Of a stretch of 64,000 nt of DNA, positions 33,925 through 42,890 are shown piece by piece; positions within the stretch are counted from its first letter, which is position 1, and each line of letters starts with the position of its first letter. The notes under the pieces are model-generated. The model was not told the DNA's origin and did not search any database. It saw nothing but the letters and a program-made list of their open reading frames with translations. The DNA comes from CAG-411 sp963643465 (GTDB taxonomy: Bacteria > Bacillota > Clostridia > Lachnospirales > Lachnospiraceae), in assembly GCA_963643465.1 (NCBI GenBank), contig CAVIJT010000003.1, forward strand, positions 62,001 to 126,000, given 5' to 3'. The translations under genes and the position numbers were made by a program.

Positions 33925-36675
33925 ATGCGAAAAGAAAAAAATGAAGAGTATCAATATTTAGACGAGATTACAAAACAGGGAATGTTGGGACGGAAGCGTC
34001 AAACAAAGAGAATGCAGTGTGTACTAACATTAGTATTTTTTCTTATTACTGTGGCTATTTTAATTTTGCAGACTGTTGAGAAAACAAAAGAAATGGAGCA
34101 GTTACACACCTTTGGTTCATGGAAATTGGCTGAATATGGAACAAAGGAAGACCCGAGTGTGGCTTCCTTTCTAGATATAGCATATGAAAAAGAAGGTCAA
34201 GAAATTGTTGTGGGAGCAGTGTTGAATGCGGAGCAGACTACAGTTTGTGGTATTGGTACAATGGATCAAGAGTTAAGGGAAATGGGAAATATTCAGCTTT
34301 TGGATGGAAAATGGCCGACTAAAGAGGATGAGGTGGCTATAGAGGCTAGTGTACTTGGAAAGTTAAATTATTCTTATGATTTAGGACAGATAATTACGCT
34401 TTCTGTTGTGGAGCAGGTAAAAAGCACTGGGATACCGTTAGAGGACATAGAGGTGCAACAGCAGGGAAAGCGGTTAATATGTGTGAATATAAACAATGGA
34501 GAAGAAGAAAATGCTTATCAGGTTAAAGAAGAGTCCTTTGTTTTGACAGGAGTAATAAAGGATTATAGTACAGATTGGGATAATGGTGGGTATTGGTTGC
34601 TAAATGGCATTATTGTGTGTGAGAAATCTTCACTTCTTTCACAGAAAATAGAGACACAACATTTTTATACTACAAAAACTTCCATAGAAGAAATACAAAA
34701 AATTTTAACGGAGAAGCGGTATGAAAACGATACTGAGCAGCAACCATCATTAGTCTGTAATCAAGCTGCGTATGAAAGTGATGATGCACAGAAGATTACA
34801 AATGTGATGTTTTTGGTTGTTATATTTGTAATTAGTATTTATATTGTATTTCAGCAATTTATGGTGCAAATGCAAAAACGAAGTCACTATTTTACGGTGT
34901 TACAAAATCTTGGGGCAACGAGAGAGCAACTTTTTTATATGATTAAACAAGAAAGGCAGAAGCTACTATTATTAGCATTGCCAATAGGGGTAATTTTGGC
35001 AGTTGTTTTCAGTTTTGGAATTGTGAAATTTAGTTCTTTGTTTTATCAAGGAAATATTGTATTTGGGTGTGACATGAGGTGGTTGTTACTAGGTATTTTG
35101 GCGGAATATGTGATGATAAATATATGCTTTTTGCTTCCGTTGCATAGGGTGCTTAGTAAAAAGAAAGACAAAAATAGAAAAGAGGTGTCACACAAAAATC
35201 TGAAGAAAAGAACAAGAAAGAGCAATACAAAACAATCTCTTCTTTCCATATCCTTTCGGCATGCGGCTTATCACAAAACGGAGTTTTTGGCGGGAATGGG
35301 TATTTCCTTATTGATTTGTGTTGCCATGTTTCTTACGATTTTGATTGCATATACCCAGTTATTTCAGGGAAAAGAATATGAAGAAATTGGCCAGGGGCAG
35401 TATGTAATTTATGGAAAAGAAGATGGAAGTTTGGGAACGCCTGCATTAAAAAAACTGGATGCGATAGACGGGGTGAAGTACAGCGTAGCAGAAAATTGGG
35501 TGTATGGTCAAATTACGTTTGAAAAAATGCAGGAAAGTAAAATTTTACAAGACATTAAAGTAAAAAAGGAAATTTATGAAGTTACATATGAAGATGAAGA
35601 AAGTCAATTTGAGGATCAATATAATACTGTTTTATATAGAACAAAGGCATGTGAAGATGAGACTTATTATAAAAAACTTGCAAGTCAGGCGGAAGAATCA
35701 GTGGATATGGAGCGTTTTATTAATGGAGAGACTATTTTAATCTATATACCGGATTATATATCATGTTCTGCAGAATTGGAATCTGTGTTGCAAGGGGGTC
35801 CTACACAAGACGGGCAAGAGAATAAAGAAATTTTGGAATATGTCAAAACAGATTCCAAATATTTTCGACAGATTGTACACAGAGATAAGAGTTTACAAGT
35901 AGGGGATATCATTCTATTAAAAACGATGGATGGAAAAGAAAAACAATTTATTATAGGTGGAATCATACGAAAGTTTGACCCTTCTGTTTGTTGGTTTTCT
36001 AAACCTTTTGAGATTGTAGCAGTTGATCAGGGGGGCAAAATGAAGAATGGTGCGTATCGTTCTTGTGATGTATATACTGATGAGCATGCAACCTATAACA
36101 AGACTGATAAAAAAATGGCAAGTCTTTTGCAAGGGCATGATTGGTATAATTTGCGGATTAAACAGGAGACAAGTGAAAATGCTGGAAGCAATCGAATGAG
36201 AGTAGTTCTGTTTGTAGGAATGTGCATTTTGATTTTCACATTTTATGTACAATTTACCAACAATCAGTCCCAGTTGTGGAAAGAACAGAATCGAATTGGT
36301 ATTTTGCGTACACTTGGTATTAGCAGTAAAAAGTTTTATCTTCTCTATGTGTTGCAGGCAATAGGGCAAGCTATTTTAGGGCTTGTATTCGGTATGATAT
36401 GTTTTATAATTGCGAGTTTCTGGATATCGGGAAATTATTTGGATGCGTCAGGGTATGCATTGGAGACAGGAGGAACAGCGTTTCAACTTTTTACAGCGGG
36501 AGTGTTAAATTTGAAAGGATTTTTTGGTGTGGCACTTGCCGGGTATCCGATAGGATATCATGTAATTGCAGCTATGTTGTATGTGGTTTTAACAATACTT
36601 GTGTATGTGTTGCCAGTCAGAAGGCAGTTGAAAAAGAGTATTACAGAAAATATAAGACAGTTAGCGGAAGAGTAA
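33925..36675 (+). CDS. FtsX/MacB-type ABC transporter permease of the accessory locus
   Basis: This 916-residue protein has TM1 at ~30-50, an extracytoplasmic domain (~50-285), a first FtsX module (~290-420: three TM with VLQNLGATREQLFYMIKQ), a Lys-rich cytoplasmic loop, TM5 (~455-475), a second large external domain (~475-755), and a final FtsX module (~760-905: ILRTLGISSKKFYLLYVLQA). Two FtsX units with two large external domains resemble the bacteriocin-associated membrane proteins of the lactococcin 972 group and Bce-like permeases. Its ATPase follows 13 nt downstream. By analogy it gives immunity to, or helps release of, the secreted protein encoded upstream. Substrate is inference. Confidence 0.88.
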   Translation: MRKEKNEEYQYLDEITKQGMLGRKRQTKRMQCVLTLVFFLITVAILILQTVEKTKEMEQLHTFGSWKLAEYGTKEDPSVASFLDIAYEKEGQEIVVGAVLNAEQTTVCGIGTMDQELREMGNIQLLDGKWPTKEDEVAIEASVLGKLNYSYDLGQIITLSVVEQVKSTGIPLEDIEVQQQGKRLICVNINNGEEENAYQVKEESFVLTGVIKDYSTDWDNGGYWLLNGIIVCEKSSLLSQKIETQHFYTTKTSIEEIQKILTEKRYENDTEQQPSLVCNQAAYESDDAQKITNVMFLVVIFVISIYIVFQQFMVQMQKRSHYFTVLQNLGATREQLFYMIKQERQKLLLLALPIGVILAVVFSFGIVKFSSLFYQGNIVFGCDMRWLLLGILAEYVMINICFLLPLHRVLSKKKDKNRKEVSHKNLKKRTRKSNTKQSLLSISFRHAAYHKTEFLAGMGISLLICVAMFLTILIAYTQLFQGKEYEEIGQGQYVIYGKEDGSLGTPALKKLDAIDGVKYSVAENWVYGQITFEKMQESKILQDIKVKKEIYEVTYEDEESQFEDQYNTVLYRTKACEDETYYKKLASQAEESVDMERFINGETILIYIPDYISCSAELESVLQGGPTQDGQENKEILEYVKTDSKYFRQIVHRDKSLQVGDIILLKTMDGKEKQFIIGGIIRKFDPSVCWFSKPFEIVAVDQGGKMKNGAYRSCDVYTDEHATYNKTDKKMASLLQGHDWYNLRIKQETSENAGSNRMRVVLFVGMCILIFTFYVQFTNNQSQLWKEQNRIGILRTLGISSKKFYLLYVLQAIGQAILGLVFGMICFIIASFWISGNYLDASGYALETGGTAFQLFTAGVLNLKGFFGVALAGYPIGYHVIAAMLYVVLTILVYVLPVRRQLKKSITENIRQLAEE

Positions 36676-36688
36676 AGGAGTGAATAAT

Positions 36689-37366
36689 ATGGATATTGTA
36701 TTAGAATTGAGAAAAGTTAGAAAAGTATATGGGAATGGAGATTTGATGGTAGAGGCATTGAAAGAAACTGATTTGAAAATTGAGAGAGGGGTTTTTTATG
36801 CTATTATAGGAAAGAGTGGTTCGGGAAAATCAACAATGCTACATATTTTAGGGACTTTGGATCGTTGTACAACTGGAGAGGTAATTTGTGAAGGAGAATC
36901 TATTGCCAACATGTCAGAAAAGGAACTTGCTATGTTCCGAAGAAAAAAGATTGGATTTATTTTTCAAAATTATCAGTTATTAGAGGAGCATACGATTTTA
37001 GAAAATATATTGATGCCTTTACATTTAGATGGAAAAAAGCCAGATATGTCATATATTAATTCATTATTGGAGTTGTTAGGAATAAAAGAAAAAACGGAGT
37101 ATTATCCAATGGAACTTTCAGGTGGTCAGCAACAGAGAGTAGCAATTGCCAGAGCATTAGCTACAAAACCGGCTATTATTCTGGCAGATGAACCTACTGG
37201 AAATTTGGATGAAAAAAATAGTGATGAAGTGCTTGAATTGTTAAAAAAAACTAGTAAAGAATTTCAGCAAACGATAGTTATGGTTACGCATGACATGCAG
37301 ATTGCGGAAATGGCAGATAAAAGAATATTAATTCGAGATGGGATGGTAACACTGTGCGAAGAATAA
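36689..37366 (+). CDS. ABC transporter ATPase (LolD/MacB-like) of the accessory locus
   Basis: Starting at ATG 36689 (AAGGAG 8 nt upstream; a GTG 9 nt earlier overlaps that site) gives 225 residues. The motifs are complete: Walker A GKSGSGKSTMLHIL, Q-loop IFQNYQLL, signature LSGGQQQRVAIARAL, Walker B IILADEPTGNLD, and H-loop MVTHD. It belongs to the MacB/LolD/BceA subgroup that powers FtsX-type permeases by mechanotransmission. It sits directly behind the permease gene, and its last 13 nt overlap the next gene, so the three are translationally coupled. Confidence 0.93.
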   Translation: MDIVLELRKVRKVYGNGDLMVEALKETDLKIERGVFYAIIGKSGSGKSTMLHILGTLDRCTTGEVICEGESIANMSEKELAMFRRKKIGFIFQNYQLLEEHTILENILMPLHLDGKKPDMSYINSLLELLGIKEKTEYYPMELSGGQQQRVAIARALATKPAIILADEPTGNLDEKNSDEVLELLKKTSKEFQQTIVMVTHDMQIAEMADKRILIRDGMVTLCEE

Positions 37367-38748
37367 TAAAAAGAAGTGTGTGCGTGTGTTTAGTTGGAGT
37401 GTTCATGTTTGTTTTAATAAAAACGTTTAAAACAAATTTCAAGTCAGATACTACCAATTTAGTTTGGGTAGTTGATAGTATAACAGGAGTAAATGAAACG
37501 ACAGAAAAAAGATTGAATCAAATTTTGAAAGATAACGGATATGAATATGAAATCTCATTTAGATGTGTTGATTTTTTTTCGGATGATAAAAAGGATCCTG
37601 TATCCAAAATTGAGAAGTTAAAGAATGAGCAGGTTGACATATTATGTATTCCAATAAATAAATCTAATTATAGTGGACACAGTGTTGGATTGGAAATGGT
37701 AAACAAAAATTTGCTGGTATGTTTAGATGGAGAATTTTCAAAAGAAACTCTTAAAACTATGCAATCAAAAGGTATTAGCCTTGCAACTACAATAAATGGT
37801 AAACATTATGGCATATCAACTGTCGGAATATGTGCATCGAAAACCTGCTGGTATGCAGATTATGATTGGCTTGAAAAAAGTAATTTGCAAGTCAGTGATT
37901 TGAAAAACAAAGAATTATGGCAGATAACTGAATTGTTAAATAATGACAAAAATACCTCAGATGTAATTATGGATATTGGTGAGTGTGACAGCATGCTTTT
38001 AAATTTAAAATATGAATTTATAACCGATTATATTGGAGTGAGACTGGATGATGATAGCTGTACGATTAGAAATATTTTAGAGGATGAATATACGATAGAA
38101 TATTTGGATGCATTACATGAATTAGCAATGAAAGGAACTTTATCTAAAAATGATTTTAAAAATGCTGCATTATATCTTTCTAATGTAGAATATATGAGTT
38201 ATGCTTCACAGGATGAAGGTAAACAGGAAATTGCTGTATGGAAAGACTATTATTCTTATAACTTGACTAATATGCAACAAGGAGTTGCAAGTTGGTCGAA
38301 ACATAAGTCAGAGGCGAAGAAGGTATTGGAAATATTGTTTACAGATGAGGAGATTCAAATGTACTTAAACTACGGAAGTGATTGCGAAGATTACAAATTC
38401 CAGAATGGGAAAGTAATTGATCAAAATCAAAAGGAACAGTTTAATGATGGATGGAGTGATTTTCTGGTAGGTGATTTTTCTTACCTTAGAAAGTATGCAA
38501 GTGAGGATATTTTATGCTCTCCAGTAATTGGGTTTACTTTCGATGATAGTGGACTTGAAGATGATTTAAAAAAATTACAATTAATATATGATGAAGCAGA
38601 GAAAAATTATTTTTACGTTTTTGAAGATGAAAATGTGTATAAAAAGAAAATTCATCAGCTGCATAAAAAATTAAGAAATAGTGGAATTTCGGAAATACAA
38701 AAAGAAATTTCTCGACAATTAGAGAGTTATAAGAATGTTGGAGGATAA
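37354..38748 (+). CDS. Membrane-anchored, solute-binding-protein-like component of the accessory locus
   Basis: This 464-residue protein starts with GTG inside the ATPase gene. One N-terminal TM (VCVCLVGVFMFVLIKTF) acts as anchor; Cys residues occur within the TM, but no clear lipobox. The extracellular part resembles a family 1 extracellular solute-binding protein: LKNEQVDILCIPINKS, NGKHYGISTVGI, TCWYADYDWLEKSN (the conserved WYNKDLFEKAG-like region), and helical C-terminal repeats. Such a protein next to an FtsX-type transporter, with no importer permease, is unusual; it may capture the secreted protein or its target outside the membrane. Function unknown. A C-rich hairpin terminator follows. 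Confidence 0.75.
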   Translation: MRRIIKRSVCVCLVGVFMFVLIKTFKTNFKSDTTNLVWVVDSITGVNETTEKRLNQILKDNGYEYEISFRCVDFFSDDKKDPVSKIEKLKNEQVDILCIPINKSNYSGHSVGLEMVNKNLLVCLDGEFSKETLKTMQSKGISLATTINGKHYGISTVGICASKTCWYADYDWLEKSNLQVSDLKNKELWQITELLNNDKNTSDVIMDIGECDSMLLNLKYEFITDYIGVRLDDDSCTIRNILEDEYTIEYLDALHELAMKGTLSKNDFKNAALYLSNVEYMSYASQDEGKQEIAVWKDYYSYNLTNMQQGVASWSKHKSEAKKVLEILFTDEEIQMYLNYGSDCEDYKFQNGKVIDQNQKEQFNDGWSDFLVGDFSYLRKYASEDILCSPVIGFTFDDSGLEDDLKKLQLIYDEAEKNYFYVFEDENVYKKKIHQLHKKLRNSGISEIQKEISRQLESYKNVGG

Positions 38749-38789
38749 TGAAAAAACAAGGTGAGATTTTTGGTAGATAGGAAGGAAGA

Positions 38790-38830
38790 GCATTTCCCCC
38801 ACCCTCATATTTGGGTGGGGGAAATTTGTA
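38790..38830 (+). terminator. Terminator closing the accessory locus
   Basis: A 13-bp GC-rich stem ATTTCCCCCACCC / GGGTGGGGGAAAT with a 7-nt loop is followed by a T-rich stretch. It also separates the locus from the convergent MATE gene. Confidence 0.85.
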
Positions 38831-38836
38831 TTTATG

Positions 38837-40165
38837 CTATTTCTCTTTCTGCACCAGTCCCATGGTTCGCCATTTTCCGCTGTTCCAACGCAGAAACATA
38901 CCAACCGCACGTATACATTCATCAGAAGCAAGTCCAATGTAGGAACCAACCGCAAGTAGCCCAAGGTGAATGCCAAAGAAATAGGTGCCTCCCACTGCGC
39001 ACAGATACATAAAGATGCTGGCAATGACCATTGGGAAAAGCACATCCCCTGCAGTCTTTAGTGCATTTCCAAAAATCAAGTTGGACACTCGTCCGATTTC
39101 CAGAAAAATATCAATCATAAGCAATTTTACAACGAGAGAAATCATTTCTGGATCATCAGAAAATAGTTTCATAATTAGTCCGCCGCTTAGTGCAAACAGT
39201 CCCGCTATGAGAGTGGCGGTGATAATACCGATGACAGCGGCTTTTTTTGTTCCTTTGTCACATTGGTCGTATTCTCCTGCACCGATTTGCCAGCCAGTCA
39301 TAATCGCATTTGCCTGTGCAAGTGCTGCTCCTACACAATAAGAAAAATTAGTAATTTGTGCAGTATAGGACCGGGCAGTTACGTTTAATCCTTCTGCATC
39401 CATCTGGTTTAAAAAACGAATGACCAGAGTCATAGCCACGTTGTATAAAGCGGTTTCCATAGCAGAAGGAAGTCCAATCTGAATAATTTGTTTTAAAACA
39501 ATTTTATTGGAGATACGATGTGTATCTTTTTTTGCATGAACTAAACGTTGGGCTTGAATGATAACAATAATTAAATTCAATACTTTTGAAATTACAGTTG
39601 CAGCGGCAACCCCCATAACACCCCAGTGGAACACAAATAAAAATATGGCGTTTAGTAGAAAGTTTAAAAGGTTAGCAACTATGGTTGCGAACAAGGATTG
39701 TTTTGTGTATCCAAATGCCCGAAGGTATCCGGAAAAAATAGGGATCAATGCATTGAAAATGCAAAAGCCGCCTACAATCTGCAAATAAGTATTTGCCGGT
39801 GTATATAAGGCTTGTGAAATGCTGATGACATGCAAAATGCCGCCAGAACACGTTGCTAAAAATATACCTAGTAACACACCGAGAGCTGTATTAAAAATGA
39901 CACCAATCTGTCTTGCCTGATAAGCAATACCGTCTTTTCCGGCACCGATATTTTGTGTCATGACAGCCATTACACCAGTAGATATAACGGAAAACATAAT
40001 AATAAAAATTCCAATGTATGTATTGGCGGTACCTACTGCACCTACTGCCTCATCGCTTACGGAGGCAAGCATTAAGGTATCTACCATGCCTGCGAGCATA
40101 TAAAATAAAGTTTCTAAACAGATTGGAACAAATAATTGTCCCAGAGAGCGTCTATGTCCTTTCAT
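38837..40165 (-). CDS. MATE-family multidrug/cation efflux transporter
   Basis: Using ATG 40165 (GTGAGG 8 nt upstream) gives 442 residues, the standard MATE length, with about 12 TM helices. Family marks are the early LFVPICLETLFYMLAGMVDTLMLASVSDEAVGA-like start, VFHWGVMGVAAATVISK in the middle, and the mirrored second half with LPSAMETALYNVAMTLVIRF and ALAQANAIMTGWQIGAGEYD. These pumps export drugs or metabolites using Na+ or H+ gradients. It is transcribed divergently from an AraC regulator, a frequent arrangement for effector-induced efflux; substrate not deducible. Confidence 0.93.
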   Translation of the reverse strand: MKGHRRSLGQLFVPICLETLFYMLAGMVDTLMLASVSDEAVGAVGTANTYIGIFIIMFSVISTGVMAVMTQNIGAGKDGIAYQARQIGVIFNTALGVLLGIFLATCSGGILHVISISQALYTPANTYLQIVGGFCIFNALIPIFSGYLRAFGYTKQSLFATIVANLLNFLLNAIFLFVFHWGVMGVAAATVISKVLNLIIVIIQAQRLVHAKKDTHRISNKIVLKQIIQIGLPSAMETALYNVAMTLVIRFLNQMDAEGLNVTARSYTAQITNFSYCVGAALAQANAIMTGWQIGAGEYDQCDKGTKKAAVIGIITATLIAGLFALSGGLIMKLFSDDPEMISLVVKLLMIDIFLEIGRVSNLIFGNALKTAGDVLFPMVIASIFMYLCAVGGTYFFGIHLGLLAVGSYIGLASDECIRAVGMFLRWNSGKWRTMGLVQKEK

Positions 40166-40252
40166 TTGAGACACCTCACTTTCGAATTTATAGTAGGTAA
40201 TTTAAGTGTAATAGAAATGAAGAAAAAAATCTTCCAGTATTTCGTCAAAAAA

Positions 40253-40281
40253 TTGCACTTTTTCTACTTTGATGCTATACT
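40253..40281 (+). promoter_or_regulatory. SigA-type promoter of the AraC regulator
   Basis: TTGCAC, a 17-bp spacer, then TATACT, 41 nt before the start codon, in the 157-bp region shared with the divergent MATE gene. Confidence 0.75.
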
Positions 40282-40322
40282 GCAAATAGTATGGAAAAGG
40301 CATAAATGGGGAGGGGCATCTA

Positions 40323-41177
40323 ATGTATTTCGAACTAAAAGAAAATAAACCGCATGGTACCAGGTCTTTTCCTTATACCCAGTATCACATATGGAGAGTG
40401 AAAACAGCATTTCAGTTTCCAGTACACTGGCATAAGGAATTGGAGATTATATATATCCAAAAAGGAAGTCTGACCATTCATATTGATGGGCAGAGTATGG
40501 AGGCAAAAGCCGGTGAAATTTACTTTGTCAATCCGGGAGAATTGCATTTTATGGGGTCGGAGGATGGAAGTGTGTCTTATTATACATTGCTGTTTCCATT
40601 GACCTTTTTATCCTTTCAATCGGAGGACGATTTGGAGGAGGAGTTGTTAAAACCATTGCGTAATGGAACGAAAAGATTTCCGGTTTGCCTTTTGGATAAA
40701 GAAAAGAGAGAAAAAATTGCAGAAATTCTAGACAGACTAATTGCGTACAATGGACAGGGGCAACAGCAGAGAAAGCAGATTGGTACCCGCATTTATTTAT
40801 TAGAAATACTAGATTTATTGTGGCAGTGGAATGTGTTTTTGCAGCGTGTGGAATCTCGACAGGGAGCAGTGCAGCGAGAAATGTTAAGTTATATTCAGCA
40901 ACATTATACAGAAAAAATTGCACTAAAGGATTTAGCAGAGCGGTTTCACATGTCGGAAAAATATTTATCCCGTTATTTTAAACAACACTTTGGATTGAAT
41001 TTTAAACAGTATTTGCAGCATTTACGAATGTTGCAGGCAAAAAATATGTTGGAAACCAGTGAGTGTTCTGTGCTTGAGGTGGCACTAAGTGCAGGGTTTC
41101 CAAGTGTCAACTATTTTATTCGAACTTTCAAGGAGTTGTACCACATTACACCGTTGCAATATCGAAAGCAGATATAG
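40323..41177 (+). CDS. AraC-family transcriptional regulator with N-terminal cupin
   Basis: The protein has 284 residues. The N-terminal ~100 residues form a cupin sensor (FPVHWHKELEIIYIQKGSL, EAKAGEIYFVNPGELH); the last ~100 residues are the double helix-turn-helix (IALKDLAERFHMSEKYLSRYFKQHFG; VLEVALSAGFPSVNYFIRTFKELYHITPLQYRK). Such regulators usually bind a sugar or small metabolite in the cupin and activate transcription. GGGGAGGGG lies just before the ATG. The divergent MATE gene is the most likely target. Confidence 0.93.
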   Translation: MYFELKENKPHGTRSFPYTQYHIWRVKTAFQFPVHWHKELEIIYIQKGSLTIHIDGQSMEAKAGEIYFVNPGELHFMGSEDGSVSYYTLLFPLTFLSFQSEDDLEEELLKPLRNGTKRFPVCLLDKEKREKIAEILDRLIAYNGQGQQQRKQIGTRIYLLEILDLLWQWNVFLQRVESRQGAVQREMLSYIQQHYTEKIALKDLAERFHMSEKYLSRYFKQHFGLNFKQYLQHLRMLQAKNMLETSECSVLEVALSAGFPSVNYFIRTFKELYHITPLQYRKQI

Positions 41178-41249
41178 TTATATCTTACTTTCCAAAAAAT
41201 GAAAATAATGCTATTATGATACAAAGAGTTAAATTAGAAGGAGAAAACC

Positions 41250-42224
41250 ATGATTTCATTATTGCAAATCATTTTGATAATGATTAGTTTATTTTTGTTG
41301 ACCAAGGGTGCCAATTGGTTTGTAGATGGGGCGGCAGGGATCGCGGAAACTCTTCGAATTCCTCATCTTGTTATTGGTCTTACCATTGTGGCAATGGGAA
41401 CAAGCGCACCGGAAGCGGCAGTCAGTATTATGGGTGCATTGTGTAATAATCCATCCATAGCTATCGGAAATGTGCTTGGTAGTAATATTATTAATAGTTT
41501 ATTGATTTTAGGTGTCTGTGGTATTGTAGGCGTGCTTTCTGTAGGAAAATCTACCAGATGGGTGGAGATTCCTTATATGTTAGCAGTGACAATTCTGTTT
41601 ATAGTGCTTTCCATCAAAGGATATTGTGTTACTTTTATTGATGGATTGGTTTTATGGGGGGCTTTTTTGCTGTATATCGGATATTTGATTTATCGAGGAA
41701 AAGCAGACGGCATTCAGAAATTAGAGAAAAAAGAAGAGTCAAAAATAGCTCCGGTTTCCCAACAGGTACGAGAAAAGAAATCTTTTTTGCATTATTTCTT
41801 TCTCTGTTTAATCGGGCTTTTATTTATTTTTGCTAGTAGTGAAATGATTGTCAGTGCAGCGGAGATTTTGGCAAAGGCAGTTGGACTTAGTGAGCGTTTA
41901 ATTGCCCTTACAGTAGTGTCTCTTGGAACCTCTCTTCCAGAGTTATTTACTTCTATTACGGCGGTCAGAAAGGGAAAAGCAGAGTTTGTTCTTGGAACGA
42001 TTATAGGAAGTAATATTTTTAATGTGCTTTTCGTGGCTGGAACGACTGCGATTATAAGACCCATACAGGTGGAAGCTGCATTTGTGGCAGATTTTGTAGT
42101 AGTATTGGCAGCAGGATTGATTTTGTGGCTTTGCGTGTTGCCAAAAAAACAGTTAAATAAAGTAAATGGTTCTATTTTACTTGGTTGTTATGTGGCTTAT
42201 GTAATTTTTCGGAGTGCAGGGTGA
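41250..42224 (+). CDS. Calcium/sodium:cation antiporter (CaCA family, YrbG-like)
   Basis: This 324-residue protein has ~10 TM helices in two inverted halves, each with the alpha-repeat motif: GTSAPEAAVSIMGALCNNPS with IGNVLGSNIINSLLILG near 48-90, and SLGTSLPELFTSITAVRKGK with LGTIIGSNIFNVLFVAG near 225-270. The acidic residue in each repeat (APE, LPE) is the cation ligand. A Lys/Glu-rich cytoplasmic loop lies between the halves. It exchanges Ca2+ (or Na+/K+) across the cytoplasmic membrane. AGAAGGAG precedes the ATG. It lies 72 nt after the AraC gene and could be co-transcribed. Confidence 0.94.
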   Translation: MISLLQIILIMISLFLLTKGANWFVDGAAGIAETLRIPHLVIGLTIVAMGTSAPEAAVSIMGALCNNPSIAIGNVLGSNIINSLLILGVCGIVGVLSVGKSTRWVEIPYMLAVTILFIVLSIKGYCVTFIDGLVLWGAFLLYIGYLIYRGKADGIQKLEKKEESKIAPVSQQVREKKSFLHYFFLCLIGLLFIFASSEMIVSAAEILAKAVGLSERLIALTVVSLGTSLPELFTSITAVRKGKAEFVLGTIIGSNIFNVLFVAGTTAIIRPIQVEAAFVADFVVVLAAGLILWLCVLPKKQLNKVNGSILLGCYVAYVIFRSAG

Positions 42225-42416
42225 GAAAGACGGTTTGCCTAAGGGAAAGTTCTGAATAGAAAAAATGACCCAAATCGGTCAAAAAATGTTGTTTCACCGA
42301 AAGGGCATTCCTTTATGATGAAGCTTTTTGAGTTAGAATGAAGGTGTTGGAAAAAGGGTAAGTAATTTATTTATTGTAAATTTAAAAGTTTAATAATAAA
42401 AAAGGAGTGCAACTAT

Positions 42417-42794
42417 ATGAAAAAGAGAATATTTTTAGGTTCATTGATGTTAATGGTAGTGATAGGAGCGTTTTGCGTGAATAAGTTTGTATTTAGTGAT
42501 GCAAAAGCAAATAAGATAGCGCAAGAGACAAAGACACACTATAAAACAGAGGAAGAGGGTGTTTGCTACGAATATTATCAAAATGAAGATGGGAAATGGT
42601 GTGTGAATGGATATGAGTATGCGGAACGTAAGGTATTGAGAGGTGTTATGCCTATGGCTTCTTCTGAAGGCACATATGTGGTTTTGACAAATGATCCGGA
42701 AATTACGTTTCAAGAGGTGAGCAATAGTATCGTAAGTAATTCTAGTAATGACCAATTAGATGTTGATAGAGCATATATTGTAGAGATGCGGTAA
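42417..42794 (+). CDS. Small exported/anchored protein of unknown function
   Basis: The protein has 125 residues. AAAAGGAG stands 10 nt before the ATG. The N-terminus (KRIFLGSLMLMVVIGAFCVNKFVF) is a signal peptide or anchor. The rest is short, acidic and Tyr/Asn-rich (VCYEYYQNEDGKWCVNGYEY) with a Ser/Asn-rich C-terminus. No family recognised. It ends before a long hairpin terminator. The 192 nt upstream contain a small TGACC-N6-GGTCA inverted repeat but no clear promoter. Confidence 0.65.
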   Translation: MKKRIFLGSLMLMVVIGAFCVNKFVFSDAKANKIAQETKTHYKTEEEGVCYEYYQNEDGKWCVNGYEYAERKVLRGVMPMASSEGTYVVLTNDPEITFQEVSNSIVSNSSNDQLDVDRAYIVEMR

Positions 42795-42836
42795 TACAGA
42801 GAAAAATAAGATATTCCTTATTACTTGCGTAAATTA

Positions 42837-42890
42837 AGAAAGCTATCAAAGTTTGCATATTGCAAACTTTGATAGCTTTCTGTTGTTTTA
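42837..42890. terminator. Strong terminator between convergent genes
   Basis: A perfect 20-bp stem (42838-42857 with 42861-42880) and T-rich tail overlap the end of the minus-strand gene. It may serve both strands. Confidence 0.88.
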
